Numbered from the stretch's first letter, positions 1 through 12,599 are shown. The stretch: DNA of 64,000 nucleotides from Nymphaea colorata (GCF_008831285.2 NC_045147.1:15168854-15232853), one strand, 5' to 3'. Translations and numbers: made by a program. Notes: a model not told the origin generated them from the sequence alone.

Positions 1-94
1 GTTTTCTCCTTATCACGTGCCGCTGTTTTTCTCTTGATGCTAATCTTGTACCACAATTTGATCCATGTTTTTCTTTCTCTGCTTTGCTATGCAG

Positions 95-756
95 TATTAC
101 TATGGCTCACGGCTGCACCCTTCAGGTAAGCAAAATATCAGCGTCGATCGTCTAATTAACAGGGAAAAAGTAGATATATGAGGGAATTATTTCTGTTTCC
201 TGTTCAATTTGCTTTCACCTTTATTGAGTTACTTCAGATAGGCCAGGCTTTTGCACTTACCAACTTATTGCAACTTACCAATGGCCATCTAGCGGCACTC
301 GATTTAGAGAAAATTAAATGAGATAACCCTCGCTTTTACTCTATGACCTGAGGATTCAACATTCTAACATACTATATGCTTTATAATTCAAAGAAAAAAT
401 GTATTTTTCTCGTTTTACAAAGGATATGTAGAACTCAAGCTTACAAAAACAAAAAGATACATATAAACGTGTTGAAAAATATATTATGTAGCTTAATTTG
501 TTGCTGCATCACAGCTTAGGGTTGCTGTTTTGATGGAACATCCATGATTTGATTCTTTGATCCACGATATGCAGAGTGTGGGGCGAGGTGCTCGTACCGG
601 TGTTCAGCAACACACCACCGGAAGCCATGCATGTTCTTTTGCCAGAAGTGCTGCGCCAAGTGCCTCTGTGTTCCTCCCGGCACCTACGGCAACAGGGAGT
701 ACTGCCCATGCTATAACAACTGGAAGACCCAGGAAGGAGGCCCCAAGTGCCCCTAA
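95..756 (+). CDS. GASA/snakin-type cysteine-rich peptide, 3' part (gene cut by window edge)
   Basis: The last two coding exons of a gibberellin-regulated GASA/snakin gene are visible: exon 95-125 (31 nt, YYYGSRLHPS, then a split codon) and exon 575-756, joined by a GT..AG intron of 449 nt (donor gtaag at 126, acceptor gcag ending at 574). The last exon encodes the complete GASA domain. It has all 12 cysteines in family spacing, including the CC pair, the C-L-C-V-P-P-G-T-Y-G block and C-P-C-Y, and it ends K-C-P-stop at 754-756. Family knowledge: these are secreted, disulfide-rich peptides linked to growth, redox and defence. The signal-peptide exon must lie left of position 1. A close tandem paralogue lies at 2766-4903 with identical sizes for these two exons. 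Function in this species is inferred from the domain. Confidence 0.93.
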
Positions 757-1211
757 ATGCATCTTCCCACATTCTTATAGATATATATAAGTTGAAGTTG
801 AAGCAGAAGTACGTAGGAGATCTTTGGTCCAGAGAGGACCATAGCGTTAGCAGCTTTTGGGAATGGAATCTGGCTATGGAGATGAACTTGGAAGGCTTAT
901 TTTTAATCCAATCACGTTCAAACTCGTAGTTTACCTTCCATTCGTAGTTGGCATACTATTTATACTATGCAGTCATGCTCTTACTGTTAAGGACGAAGCT
1001 CACTCAGCTCGAGTTAGCTAGCCTCATCATGAATACACTACTCTATAAATTATTGGTTTACTAGTGAATTCTTCATTGGCATCATGTTTGGGGATGGTAT
1101 CTAATACATTGCTTGGCGCACAACTTTAGTTTGATAACTAGCTAAACTTTCTCCTCAACAGCACTAGTGTTGATCGGCAATGGCTCGTTAGTGTTAATAC
1201 TCCTGGGTTTC
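757..1211 (+). other. 3' flank of the first GASA gene, shared with the second copy
   Basis: This is non-coding sequence after the stop. It aligns by eye with the stretch after the second GASA gene (about 4904-5340), for example the runs around GAACTTGGAA(G/C)GCTT, CTCACTC(A/T)GCT and TAATACATTGCTT. It should contain the 3' UTR, but no poly(A) site can be fixed. Short open frames here differ between the two copies and are not taken as genes. Confidence 0.6.
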
Positions 1212-1640
1212 TCACAAATCCATGGTTAATCGATGCATACTGGAACAGATTATTGACTGAAAAAACATTGCGACTGTGAAGTATTGAAGGGCACCGATGA
1301 ACTGACCATATTCAGTGGAACCAGGGTACAGATCTCTGTTATACAAAGATAACTCGTTGTTTGGAGACAAAGGAGTGGAGACTAGTTTTGCATCGTCCGC
1401 ATTCGTCTTCTCAAAGCTACTCAGCGAGTTAATTTTTGTTGTGTCATCAACGTGTGAAACGTAGGAACACATTCAATTCCAAGGAAAAAGAAAATATATC
1501 CAAATCCTTGACTTGATTAACGATTCTTTACCAAGAAATAACAATGAGATGGTAAACAACCGTAGGAGCTTTCTGCAATTAAGATGTCATCAACATAAAC
1601 CATGACAAATGACAAATAAAGAGGGATCCCCATACTCTTC
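1212..1640 (-). mobile_element. Ty1/copia reverse transcriptase relic
   Basis: Read on the minus strand, about 1610-1585 encodes a V-Y-V-D-D-I-L-I active-site block. This is followed by a K-D-L-G-Y-I-F-F-F-L-G-I-E-like stretch, and then by a region at 1440-1250 resembling the copia segment AK.VSTPLSPN..L, TEY.Q.IGALQY and the FMH..T block. It is interrupted by frameshifts and is non-functional. No LTRs were identified. A shorter, further-decayed copy of the same fragment lies at about 5340-5575, after the second GASA gene, so the insertion predates the GASA duplication. Confidence 0.8.
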
Positions 1641-2640
1641 TAGAGAGCGAGGTGTCAATTTTGGATCCGTGAAAGATCGTACGAAGCTAAAATGAAATCA
1701 AGCAACGAAACGAAGCTCGAGCATTTGTTTCAGTCAGTGGGGAGCATTGTGTTACAACCTGCTGATCGTCTGAGGCTGGATACTCAACATGATATGCGTT
1801 CTTATACTTTGAACACACGAAAAAAAGTGGATAGCTCTTGATTAATCTTGAGGCTTGAACATATGAAAAAAGGTGGATAGATCACCTCACGATAAAATCG
1901 CTGTCTTTTAGAAGAAATCAACTTCTGATATCAATGGCTGCCGGCGTAAAGCCGGTGGTAGTTTTACAGTCGCTACTTCTAGTTAGCTACAACTGATAAG
2001 TTGGTCTGCACATATCACGGCGGAGCCGTGGAAGCCTGAGAAACTTTTCTCCTTGTATTGCGACAATCAGGGTTTGTCTTTTTTACTCTACCAAACACAC
2101 TAAAGAAGCTCGAAAGAAATTAAGAACAAGCTGTTGCCTTATCACATGGGCATGATAGCGGAATTAACGGCCTGAAGACTCGTGCTCTGTCTGAAGTTAA
2201 ACGGTTTCCAAGTTCCGTGAGCGACGAAGAAAAAGCCCGTTTCTCTCCCAATTTCCAATCCGCCCAATTGATTAAAAAACTGAGCTACCAATCGATTATC
2301 CAGCACTTTCTTTTTTCTATAAAATATGTATGTAATTGTATATAAATGTTGTTAAGATAGGAAAAATTACAGCTGCAAGGGAAGATATCGTTTATCAATG
2401 TTGGGCCCATTTTCTTAGATATGCCGTCTGTTACACTTTGTCAAAAACAGGAAAAAGAACATTTTACTATTTTCAATGTCCAATTTTGAGAGGAAACTAA
2501 GTGTGAAATCCATCCAGATTTTGAAGCGTATAAATTTGACCTGCCGACGTTCTATGAGGAAAAGATCCAGCACCTTGTGCCCATCACGCAATTCGCGCCG
2601 ATCTTTTTGCCTTTGAAAATTGCTTGATTTCCCTCCAAAA
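1641..2640. other. Intergenic, no gene recognised
   Basis: AT-rich sequence between the copia relic and the second GASA promoter. There are no long frames, no recognised domain and no clear repeat structure. It probably contains older transposon debris from the adjacent relic. Confidence 0.5.
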
Positions 2641-2682
2641 TAATGAACAGTCTTCTCGCTAATGCATCCTCAACGGGGACAG

Positions 2683-2694
2683 CCATAAATAAGG
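2683..2694 (+). promoter_or_regulatory. Candidate TATA element of the second GASA gene
   Basis: The stretch CCATAAATAAGG lies about 75-80 nt upstream of the ATG at 2766. That would give a 5' UTR of roughly 50 nt, which is pyrimidine-rich as is usual in plants. The assignment rests only on position and base composition. Confidence 0.4.
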
Positions 2695-2765
2695 AGAGCC
2701 TTCTCCTCCATTGCTCAACACTTCCCAAAAGCGTAGCAGCTGCCACTTGGTCATCCAAAGCCACC

Positions 2766-4903
2766 ATGGCCCGTTTTCACTTTCTCTCCCTGCTGCTCAT
2801 GCTCATGCTCAGCCTTGCCCAGGCTTTTCTCTCCTCTTTATCTAATGCTCAAGTAAGTTGCTTTCCTTTACATGCTCCAGTAGTCTAACGGCTTGTTTGG
2901 TTGGGAAATGACCTTGTTTTTTTGGTTGGCTAATTAGATTAGAAAGGAGAGAAAGAGAGAAAAATGAAGAAATTGTATTTAGTTGGGATGGGAGGAAAAT
3001 GAAAGGAAAGGAAGGATTATGTACTGCAATCCCTTTCAAATCTAATAGATTGAGAAAGAAAAAAAGAAAAATGAAGAACAAGCCTTTTTTATTCCTACAC
3101 TGTCATTTCCTTTCATTTACATTCAAACGACCTTTTAAACCACTTCTTTTCTTTTTTTTTTCTTTTGATTTCTTTTCTTTCCTTTTTTTTTTATCTTCCT
3201 TTCTCACAAGAGTGCGCTCAACGCAATACGAGTGCGGGTACGCAACTAAGGTGGTCAAACAAGAGTAAGGTGTAACCAGTACTAAAATTGTTTTTTTTAA
3301 CTCACACCTGATTTCCGTTGTTTGTTTTTTTTTTCAAATTTCTATCAAAGATCGCCTGCGTGCCTTTCTGGCCCCTTCTCTCTAGCAATGTCGACCTTGC
3401 AGGCTCGCCCCTTTGCTGCTGCTTCGTCTCTTCCACCGGCAGCTTCATATCCATCCGGCGACCGGAGTCTGCATTATCGTCTCCGTCCGACATGTTTCCT
3501 TTTTTCCCTGTTTCTTCTTTCCCTATTTCCTCTTCTTTGTCCATCTTCGTCGTCCCTCTTCTTCGTCCCCCTTCTTCGTCCCTCTTTGTGCCTCCTCTTA
3601 GTCCCTTCTTCTTTGCCCTTCCTCTTCGTCACTCTTCCCTGTGATTCTTGCTCTGCACCTGCAGCTTCTATTGAATTTTTTTCTGCATTTTAATTTATGA
3701 TGGAATATTTATTTCATTGCTAGATGTGAACTTGCATTTCAAGTTTGAAATCTGAAGACCATGGGCTTCTTTTGCCGTAACCTAGGTTTGTGTGTGTGTG
3801 AGATTTAGCGTCTTCAACTTGATTCATTTTGTGTGGCTCAGCAGTGAACACTGAACAGACATTCTTCGTACCTCTTTTTTTTTCATGTCACTGTATATCC
3901 TCTCTGCCGTGGATTGCTGCTTTTGTTTTATATTCTGATCTGGATTCATTCTGATTCTTCCTTCCTACTGCTGCAGGACTATTATTTAATAATTTTATCG
4001 TTTATAGACAATTTTCTGTCATATATATTATATACATATTATTATTATTATTATAGATTATTAATAATAATAAAATACTCTAAATTTTTTGAGATAGGGT
4101 TTAGGGTTTAATGTCGCGCTGGCACCCCCTACTCAAGTGACATAGCCGCTAGGAACTTGAGAGCGTTTGATTAGGCAGATCAAGTCCGACTCGGCCCACC
4201 CCGTCACCCCAAATCGAATCTCAAACGGATGATTTTTAGGCTACAGCTGAGTTTGAGATCCAAGTTGGGGGTGAATGCTGAAATCCAACTCTGGGTTTCA
4301 GCTATAGTGGATCTAAATCCCCTCCTATCTGAGATCCGTGGGGAATCAAACTCTAACCTTGAGTTTATTCATTTACTTTTTTGTATTCCAAAAGAGAGGT
4401 TGAAGTACTAATAGCAATCCTTATCCTGTGCATGACTGAATGAATTTGCTGAAAACGTTCATACGACAGTGGCATTCCTGTCGTCTGTTTTCTCCTTCTA
4501 ATTCTGTACTGGAAGAGGGTCCATGTTTAACTTTCTTTACTTTGTTATGTAGGGTTACTATGGCTCGCAGCTTTACCCTTCCGGTAAGAGGAAAATGTCA
4601 GCGTCGATCGTCTAATTAAAGTAGATATATAAGAGAAAGATTTTCCTGTGCAATTTCAGGTAAGAGGATTGTTGTTTTGGTAAACCATCCATGATTTGAT
4701 TCTTTGATCCACGACATGCAGAGTGTGGGGAGAGGTGCTCGTACCGGTGTTCAGCAACTCACCACCGGAGGCCCTGCATGTTCTTTTGCCAGAAATGCTG
4801 TGCCATGTGCCTATGTGTTCCTCCCGGCACCTACGGCAACAGGGAATACTGCCCATGCTATAACAATTGGAAGAACAAGGCCGGCCGCTCCAATTGTCCC
4901 TGA
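2766..4903 (+). CDS. GASA/snakin-type secreted cysteine-rich peptide (99 aa, three exons)
   Basis: Complete gene. Exon 1 is 2766-2852 (87 nt; start in a strong GCCACCATGG context), exon 2 is 4553-4583 (31 nt) and exon 3 is 4722-4903. Introns are GT..AG, 1700 and 138 nt, and phases agree. Residues 1-28 form a signal peptide with a leucine/methionine-rich core and a likely cleavage near S-N-A-Q. A short linker (GYYGSQLYPS) follows, then a C-terminal GASA domain of about 60 residues with all 12 cysteines. The family encodes apoplastic peptides often induced by gibberellin. Compared with the first copy, the penultimate residues are N-C-P instead of K-C-P, and A-M-C replaces A-K-C. Exon and intron borders match the first copy, so the two are tandem duplicates. 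Intron 1 contains a MITE-like insertion. Confidence 0.95.
2886..3141. mobile_element. MITE-like insertion in GASA intron 1
   Basis: The left end GGCTTGTTTGGTTGGGAAATG and the right end, which reads GGTCGTTTGAATGTAAATG on the other strand, form imperfect inverted ends about 255 bp apart, around a purine-rich then pyrimidine-rich interior. Ends of this kind are common in plant MITEs. No clean target duplication was found, so class and exact borders are uncertain. Confidence 0.4.
3142..4552. other. Remainder of GASA intron 1
   Basis: A strongly pyrimidine-rich stretch runs about 3150-3660, with long T and CTT/TTC runs, and an AT-rich TTATTA microsatellite lies around 4035-4080. Open frames here are products of low-complexity sequence. 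The last about 70 nt before exon 2 align with sequence before the matching exon of the first GASA gene (positions 1-94), showing the duplicated block starts inside this intron or earlier. Confidence 0.6.
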
Positions 4904-5639
4904 ATGCGTCTTCACCCTTTCTTTAGTCCCGAGAAGACCATAGCACTAGCGACTTTTGATAATGGAATTTAGCTTTCAGGATGAACTTGGAACGCTTCTT
5001 TGCAATCCAATCAGGTTCAAACTCGTCGTATACCGACCATTTCTTTTTGTCATACTGTATTTACTATGCAGTCGTGTTCTTAATGTAAAAGGACGAGGCT
5101 CACTCTGCTCCGAGTTAGCTTGCCGCATTTTGTTATCCATGGTAGTTGAAGATAATCTTGCATACTAGTAAAGTACTGATTTACCAGTAAATTTTTCATT
5201 GGCATCCTGTTTGGGAATGGTATTTAATACATTGCTTTGACGCGCAACTTTGATCTGATAACTAGCTAAACTTTTCTCTTCCCCATAACAATAGTGTTGA
5301 TGGGCGATGGATTGTTAGCGTTACTACTCCTGCGTTTCTCACGAGTCCATGGTTAATCGATACATACTGGAACAGATTATGGACTGAGAAACGTTGCGAC
5401 AGTGAAGTATTGAGGAGCACCGACGAATTGACTATACTTAGACTTGAACCAGGCTACAGATCTCTGTAATTCAAACGATAGGAGACAAGTTTTGCATCAT
5501 CCGCAATTGTCTTCTTAAGGAACTCGGCGAATTATTTTTGTTATGTCATCAACATGTGAAGACGTAGGATCAGAGCCCACTGCTCCGCATTCAGCCTATT
5601 ATAGGCATCCTGTGTCCTTATCAGATCTATCTCCTGTCA
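4904..5639. other. 3' flank of second GASA gene with decayed copia relic
   Basis: This aligns with 757-1490 after the first GASA gene. The segment 5340-5575 is the same minus-strand copia reverse-transcriptase fragment as at 1212-1472 (shared stretch around TACTGGAACAGATTAT), but shorter and with more indels. It marks the right part of the tandem duplication. Confidence 0.7.
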
Positions 5640-6090
5640 GTTATCATGGCTAACCTGATGATCAACGATCTGCATCTGGCTTTATCTCCGTATTTCTACT
5701 TCAGAATCTCTCTTTGAGCTCACAAAAACAGGGCACTGTTGCACGATCCAGCACAGATTTAGGGTATGGGACCCTTGCTGGATCGTTTTCTAAGCTTCTT
5801 TAGCTTAGTTCTTTGCTTCAAGAACTCTGTTTTCCGTCAACTGCTTCAGAACTTGGCATAACAACTTAGGCACCACTTATCTTGCAGCAAATATTATTTC
5901 CCATGCTCGCCCGATCCATATTAAATTATGGGACTTAGTTTATCAAAAAGCCTTCCAGTTTATTTCCAGCAATGATAAAATCGAAGATACTCTTACTAAA
6001 CCTCAACTGACTGCTGAGTTTCGTTCCAAGCTGAACGTGCGATCTCCCCTACTCAGCTTGCGGGTTGTGTTGAGCCAACTGGTTCCAAAT
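5640..6090 (+). mobile_element. Ty1/copia RNase H / integrase-distal relic
   Basis: The plus strand encodes, across several frameshifts, the C-terminal copia polyprotein signature: D-D-Q-R-S-A-S-G-F, then S-S-Q-K-Q-G-T-V-A-R-S-S-T, then H-A-R-P-I-H-I-K-L-W-D and F-I-S-S-N-D-K-I-E-D-T-L-T-K-P. These match the RNase H blocks D..R.ST.G, SSKKQ..VA.SS.EAE, H.R.KHI..D and IPS.DQ.AD..TKP. Non-functional. It lies head to head with the minus-strand reverse-transcriptase relic next to it, so these are separate insertion remnants or a rearranged one. Confidence 0.85.
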
Positions 6091-7980
6091 CTGATCCTAC
6101 CAAACCATTTTTTCTGCAGTAAATCACGCAGAGAGATCAAACCCAGTGGCAAGAAAGTCTTCAGGATGTAAATCTATTAAAATCCATCATGCCTTAAATT
6201 TTTGAAAAACTGGAAACTGCCAATGTATAAAACAGGGTAGAATGGAAACCCTAACTCTCGAATGAAAACTATGAAAGTGTTCTTTGGTTCATTTTAGAAC
6301 ATGCATATTGTTAATTTTCTGTTATAATTTTCAGCACCTGATTTTAATCTTTTATGGTAGAAACCTTCCTTCCAAGAACACGGTGAAGGCTTCTAGTTAA
6401 CATCAAATTGAGAAAAGAATGCACAAGCCCATGTTTAAAATGGTGTAGTCTTGACAGATTTATGTCCATTGGATCTTCAGACTCAATGAACTCTGTGACG
6501 TGAAAATTTCGGAATAAAAAAAAAACAATTCACAGTTTTTAGAATCTTACAAACATTGTTGAAGAGATTTCAACAGTTTTTTCTCCAAGTTCGTTGAACT
6601 GATCTTATTGGCACCAACTTGGTTGATTTGATATGGGTTCTCCTTTGAATCAAATTATAGTATCTGCAGCTGTACTCCTTAACGATTAAGAATCAATGTG
6701 ATTTGTTCTTATGCCATGGAATTTTATCTTTCAGACCAGAAGTCATCACGGCTGTCAAATCCCATTACATTCATTCGCCATATTTTAAGCACATCGATTC
6801 CAATGTCTCTTACATTTGACGCTTCTTTTGTTTCCATATACATAAATAAGAAAAGCTCAACCATTGATTGGTTATGCTCACGTTAAGCTAAAGCCTGGCT
6901 CAAACTTATAACCACAAGCAGAAAGGGAGCTTGAACACCCTCTGTTTCAGTTTGTTTTACTCGTTTATCATCTGCCATCTTGATAAGATCGTGTTGCCTT
7001 TCAAAATTTTAATGGCATCGTCTTGTGACACGATTGAAACCTTCTTCTGGCCCACACAGCAACTTCATGGCTACTTTTTCATCCAAAAAGCTACGAACTC
7101 CACCTCCGAACTGTTATTTTCAGTGGGTAATCAATGCGCTTCCTAGGAAATGATTTGGCAGACAGGTTAAAGTTGCCTCGCCAGCTAATGGCAGATTCTC
7201 ATCAGAACTTGCATGTGCCTTTTTTTCCCCTTACACTTGCAGTCTCTATCTTCGGGCAACAGAACAAGTTGGGGGATGAAAGCACTCCGCTCTTTTTACT
7301 CTCCTGGTTTTTTTCTTTTCTCCCCGGGCACCCTATCGATGATAGAGACGATGATCGGAGGTCGACCTCATCCCACTGCGGCGGGCCATCCATGTCTGTC
7401 TTTCATGTCAATGTGGCGAGCACCACTGCAGTTGGCACTTGCTCATGGCCGCCACTATATGCTGAAAGGGACCTGAGAGCTTGAGAGCAGAGCACAACCG
7501 CACACTTGTGATCTTTCTGACGGAAGATGAACTTATCGCAACGTTGTCTGCTCCACCAATGAGTTGTTTTTAAGGCGTCCCATCTTGTAGACAACTACTT
7601 TCGCTATATATGTTGAATGCCATGTCGCAATTATTGTTATTAGCCGATTGAGAAAGCCAACTTATAATGTGCTCGCTAGCTGGGATTTCTGGTTATCATA
7701 GCGTTGGAGGCGTATGAAGCCTGATCCTAATTTAACAGGTTTCCCCTGTTCTTGTACACCCAAAATAAAAATAGTAAGAGAAGTTGAGGGTTTAGGGGTG
7801 TTATTATAATTTTCTGCCTTAAGCATCTTGTGTATTCCTTGTTATTCTAAATAGCAGAGACTTAGTGATGCCAAGAACTTTTGTGTGCTTTTGTCCCTTT
7901 TTTTTTTTAAATTTTGATTTAGCAAAAACCACCTTCGGCATAGAACTTCTATGACCATACCCTTATGCTTTCAGGGTTTT
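6091..7980. other. Intergenic, no gene recognised
   Basis: There is no supported gene. Frames up to 116 codons at about 7134-7484 overlap each other on both strands, have low-complexity composition and show no known domain, so they are not called. Confidence 0.5.
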
Positions 7981-7983
7981 GGT

Positions 7984-8183
7984 TTGCTTCAGAGTTTCGC
8001 TAAACTTATGGTATACTCTTCAACTTGAGTGTCGTGCTTGCTATTTTAACAACTTAAAAGAAATAACACACCGGAACTAGTTTGCTAGTTTGCTTCAAAG
8101 ATAGGTTAGACTTATGATCCCCGCTTCAACTTAAGTGTTGCACTTGCTAACTTTAACAACTTAGAGAAATAACACACCCGAAT
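7984..8183 (+). repeat. Imperfect tandem duplication, unit about 100 bp
   Basis: Copy 1 is 7984-8080 and copy 2 is 8090-8183. Shared landmarks in order are TTGCTTCA(G/A)AG, ACTTATG, CTTCAACTT(G/A)AGTG, TTTAACAACTTA and AGAAATAACACACC. The copies are diverged, so the event is not recent. Confidence 0.75.
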
Positions 8184-9634
8184 GTGAGTGTGCTTTCATC
8201 CTTGCTTCTTCTTAACCTCAAGAGTTTGATGGGGGATCGTTCTTAACACTTTGCCCCTTAAGTGAGTTGATCAAACTGGCTATATATGGCGCAATTAATG
8301 GGTTTTTTTTAAGTAATAAGAAAATAATTTTAGCACATGAAGACATACACACACGCACATATCACTATATGCATGCGTGCCTGATTTTATGTTTGTGTGA
8401 TGGAAAGGTGGAGTATTTGTAAAAATATTCAGATGCACATACGTTAATATGTAGGAAAAGCCAATGTTGCTGAGTGTCGTATTGTTACTGGATGAATCAA
8501 ATTCAAAAGTTTGTCCCTAAAAAAGACTACAAATTGTAATTAAAATCATAATAAAATTAATCAATACAAATTTAGTGACTGATCTTTAAACGGCAAATTT
8601 TAAATTTTAACCATGCTAGCACACGGCACATGTCATTAATTATTATCTATTATTAGGCTGGTTCTTAAGTAACCTTGATAGCGAACATATGGCTCTTGTA
8701 AGGTGGAGCTCCCATCCTGATCAAGCTGCTATTTCAGCAGCCGCTCGGAATCGGCGATCAACGCGAGCTTAATAGACCAGCAGGAACTTGAAGAATGGAA
8801 AAGCTAGTGACAGTAACTACATGATCATACCAATAATTAGGCAGTTTCATCGTCAAAAGCCGGCCGACAAATTCCACGCGACGTACATGAATTATAAGTT
8901 TCTTCTTCACCTTCCACCTTAACCCCATTTTGCTAACCCTTTCGTCATACAAACCTCCAAGAGCAGCAAAGTTCCAATTTCACAGATTCGATTAGTTGCA
9001 GTTACTCCTTCATTTTAAACATGTACAATTCCAAAGTCCCAACTTGGCAGACCAGACGCCACTCGCCTCAGAATTCTCGAGAATTGAAGCACAAATGCAG
9101 AAGCCACTGCTACTTCTTTGGATTTACCGCAGAGATGGGGAATGTGAGTTTGGCCCACTGAGTTAGTAGTACTGCCACTCACATGGGGTTGGCCCATCTT
9201 GGTCTGGCCTTGCCTGGAGATTGGTCGCCATGAAAGATGCTTCCATCAATTGCCGGTATTATAATCGTCTCTGAGGCATCGTGCAGTAGGAATCTGAGCT
9301 CTAATGGGCCACTGAGGGGTTGCAGGGATAGACGATAGAGGCTGCCCTTGATGGCTCTTGTCAGCTCGGTGGTGGTGGTGGGTCTCACTTATACTCAACA
9401 GCATCACATGGAGCTACCTCACAGAGTCGCCGTCTGATTGACTGGACCCTACCATTGTCGTGATCATTCTGGAGATTGATCCACGAAGGCAGGAACAGTG
9501 GAGTCACAAGCTTGTGCTCGTAGAGATTAACTGTGTTCTTCTTCACGTATTTCCCACTTTTCCAAGATCTGATTTTAGTTCATTCAGAGTTTGTGGATGG
9601 GTTGATCTCCTTGTGAACTGTGTTTTGGATTCGC
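8184..9634. other. Intergenic, no gene recognised
   Basis: Mostly AT-rich. The stretch 9000-9450 is less AT-rich and has frames of 60-69 codons on the minus strand, but they match no family I know, lack a coherent start/splice structure and are not called as genes. Confidence 0.45.
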
Positions 9635-9797
9635 AGAGTACAGAGTGAAAAGAGCCGAAGGTTGAAAAAACCAGTTTCAAAGTAGGACTTGTTGAATTTT
9701 ATGGATACCACACCTGATTTTTGGGTGCACAAAGAGTACTGAGTGGAATGAGTCAAAGGTTGAAGGAACCAGTCTCAGATTAGGTGTTGTTGATTAA
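9635..9797 (+). repeat. Imperfect tandem duplication, period about 97 bp
   Basis: The block GAGTACAGAGTG...GAAGGTTGAAAAAACCAGT...GTAGGACTTGTTGA is repeated as GAGTACTGAGTG...AAAGGTTGAAGGAACCAGT...TTAGGTGTTGTTGA starting near 9733. It is diverged and non-coding. Confidence 0.65.
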
Positions 9798-12349
9798 TTC
9801 ATTTCATATATATATATGATCCAAGTAGTGTTAACATCAGCTTGTATCAATCATAAGGGTTTCTTTTCTTTTGGTTTTAATTTTTCAATTAAGTGACAAT
9901 AATTTTCTAGGAAAATTAAACTAGAAAATGAAGAACGAGTTATATAAGGACGTCGTTATATAAGGATTTTTTATTTATTTTAATCCCTGCCCATGAAATT
10001 CCTTCCTACAACTAGGGATGTTAATGAATCGAGTTCCGATCATATGCCTCATCAAAATTCGAATATGAAAAAAAGTTGTGCATCCAACAAAGAAATTCTA
10101 CCGCATTCATTTATACTTGGAGATGACATTTGATTAGATTCATATTCAGATTTAGATTCAACTAAATATTCTGTTGGAATCAGATTTGGATTTGAATTAA
10201 GTTTCAAATAAGTATCCTACATCCAATATGTGTTTTTCAAAATCGTTTCTTAACAATGACATTGTGGTTCAAAGTGGCGTAGTTATAAACTGCTCACACC
10301 AGTTTCTTAAAAGTTCTTTATTTTTAAATGAGAATCTTAAATATTTATCTTTATATATATAAGTGCCCCATCAGATTTGAGTATTTTAAAAACAGCAGTA
10401 AATTTTTTTGGCTCCGCCACTGCTGGTTTAGATCCGATTGTATATGTGTTTAAAAGTCAAATTCGAATCCAGATGTGAAAATAAAAGCTAGATTCAAATT
10501 GAAAACTTAAAATTTGGATTTGGATATCCTACGAGATTTTCTTCATTCATATCTGAACCCAAATTCACCTACTCCATGTGCTGTTTCTTATATTAGTCCA
10601 GCGACGAATTGACGGTCATGAAAATCATTTGACTAGCAGATCTCTCATTTCTCTCTCCACATCCTTGTCATATGTCACGGTTGATTTACGCACCAAAAAC
10701 CAATGCTCTTTTAAGTTTATTATGTTGTTCTAACGAACGCCGGATGTGCTAAAAATAACATTCATGTGAAATGCCTTTGGAACGGAAGATACTTTCATAT
10801 CATAGCACAACTCGGGTTATTGCATTTGAATACATATATAATATATTTACATGTAAGCACGCCCCGATGTCCTGCTTACCTTTGAACAATTTGAAATCGC
10901 CAAAATCAACCTGCCGCATCTCTACTCCTACCGAGTTGGCCATTAATTCTTGATTCGAAAATGAAAGTGCGTCGGATGCACGTCAAATCGTAGACATCGT
11001 TGTATATATTTATTCAAGTAGTCCTTACGGTCCTTTTCATGTGCGTATTCTCGATCGACTAGTTTTATTTTTTAATGATAAAGGTCAGTGAGACCTCTTC
11101 GGATATAGTTCTTATGATTTTCATTTGGCAAATGGAACAATGTTGATATTCGTGGTGGATACATAAAACAATTTATTACCAAACACCCATGTATATTTTA
11201 CTTGGTTCATGCACACACACAATTTTTTTATTTTTAAGATTTTTCAATTCAAAGGAACTCAATCACTGGAGTGAGAGGCCGAAGTTTCATCTCTTTCTTT
11301 ACTTGCTTTTTTTTTTACTTTCTTCTGTCTGTAAATCTTCAAGTCTTTAGCTTTCCTCAGCCTACTTCCAGCCATTACGTGTCTGTTGCCCTCAGCAGCT
11401 AGCACGAGAGGGACGCATGCCTTTCCAGAGACTTGAATAAAAATCCAAGATATTAGAGATGAGAGGAATTATAAAAGTAACAAGATAGTCATTCTAAATA
11501 AAATCAGATAAACTTCCTAGAAATAATACTTCATAATCGAGATAATAAATAAAAGTTATGGATGTTCATCCTGTCCTAACTAAGCATATCGAAAATCAGA
11601 ACGGAAGATAGAAAACAATTAAAAATGTGTAATGTCATCGCCAAGGGAGATTACAGGGTGATGATCTCCGGCCACTTTGGTCTAATCGATGTTGCTTTTC
11701 CGTCCCTTTCCTGTTCTTGCCAGTGGCGCCATTGCTGTGGGGGCCGTCAATTCCCTTGTGGTCTACGGGAACACTGACTTGTTGGAAGAACTATAAATTT
11801 AATGCTGTTTAATGCTCGACGTATGTCAAATGCTCATTTGGTAACGATCTCTGATTGCATTGAAAAATGACCAAATGCAATGTGCATGACATGTAGATGG
11901 GGAACTAGAAGAATTTAAGTTCATGGTGCCAACTTTCGGGATCATAAAATCCAATGTGGACACTAAATTTTCATGATATTTTCATTTTTTCTTTTCAATT
12001 TCTTCAAAAAACGGTCTGGTTTTTGGTTCTTCATCTCTTTTTTTTTTGTTATCTCATGTCCTTTTGGCCCTGTTTGATGTACATATATTTTACTGCGCAT
12101 CGAAGAAAACTTACCTTTTTTATACGGCTTTTTACATTCAAATCAAACACATGAAAAATTACCATGTCAAATTCAATGGATAGGGTAATTTTACCTTGAA
12201 AAAAAGTCAGACATGGAGAGGTCCAATTTTTTATCATGTATTATTTTCCATGGTAATTTTACTGCTCAAAATTTGAATCTGCCATCAACCAGGACCTTTA
12301 AGTGACGATCCTGACAACTCCACCAAGTTTGGCTATAAGGCTATACTAG

Positions 12350-12395
<46 letters not shown>

Positions 12396-12599
12396 TTGCA
12401 TTTCTTGGTCTCACCTTTTGCAAATTTTTAGTAGAATTCACTATTTTAAATAGTTTCTAGTAAAAAAGTAATGTTCTAATCTTTGAGAAAGTAGATCTCA
12501 TGGGCGGCTAGTTTTCATTTCAACTTCTAATTTTCATTTCAACTTCTTGTTATGCAAACAAAGGGACACTGATGGGCGGCCTATTCTCACTCAACACCA
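9798..12599. other. Gene-free stretch with transposon-like segment and AT microsatellite
   Basis: No gene is supported. About 10011-10570 is rich in variants of GGATTTGGAT / ATTCGAATC / AGATTCAAAT in both orientations, a composition often seen in old non-autonomous plant transposons, but no ends were found. A (TA)n microsatellite occupies about 12352-12390. Confidence 0.45.

Noticed and set aside
3318-3693. Pyrimidine-rich frames inside GASA intron 1
   Set aside because: Three overlapping frames of Ser/Pro/Phe/Leu repeats result from CTT/TTC low complexity within an intron.
9015-9388. Minus-strand frames in a less AT-rich island
   Set aside because: No recognised domain, stop codons upstream in frame and no convincing splice sites.
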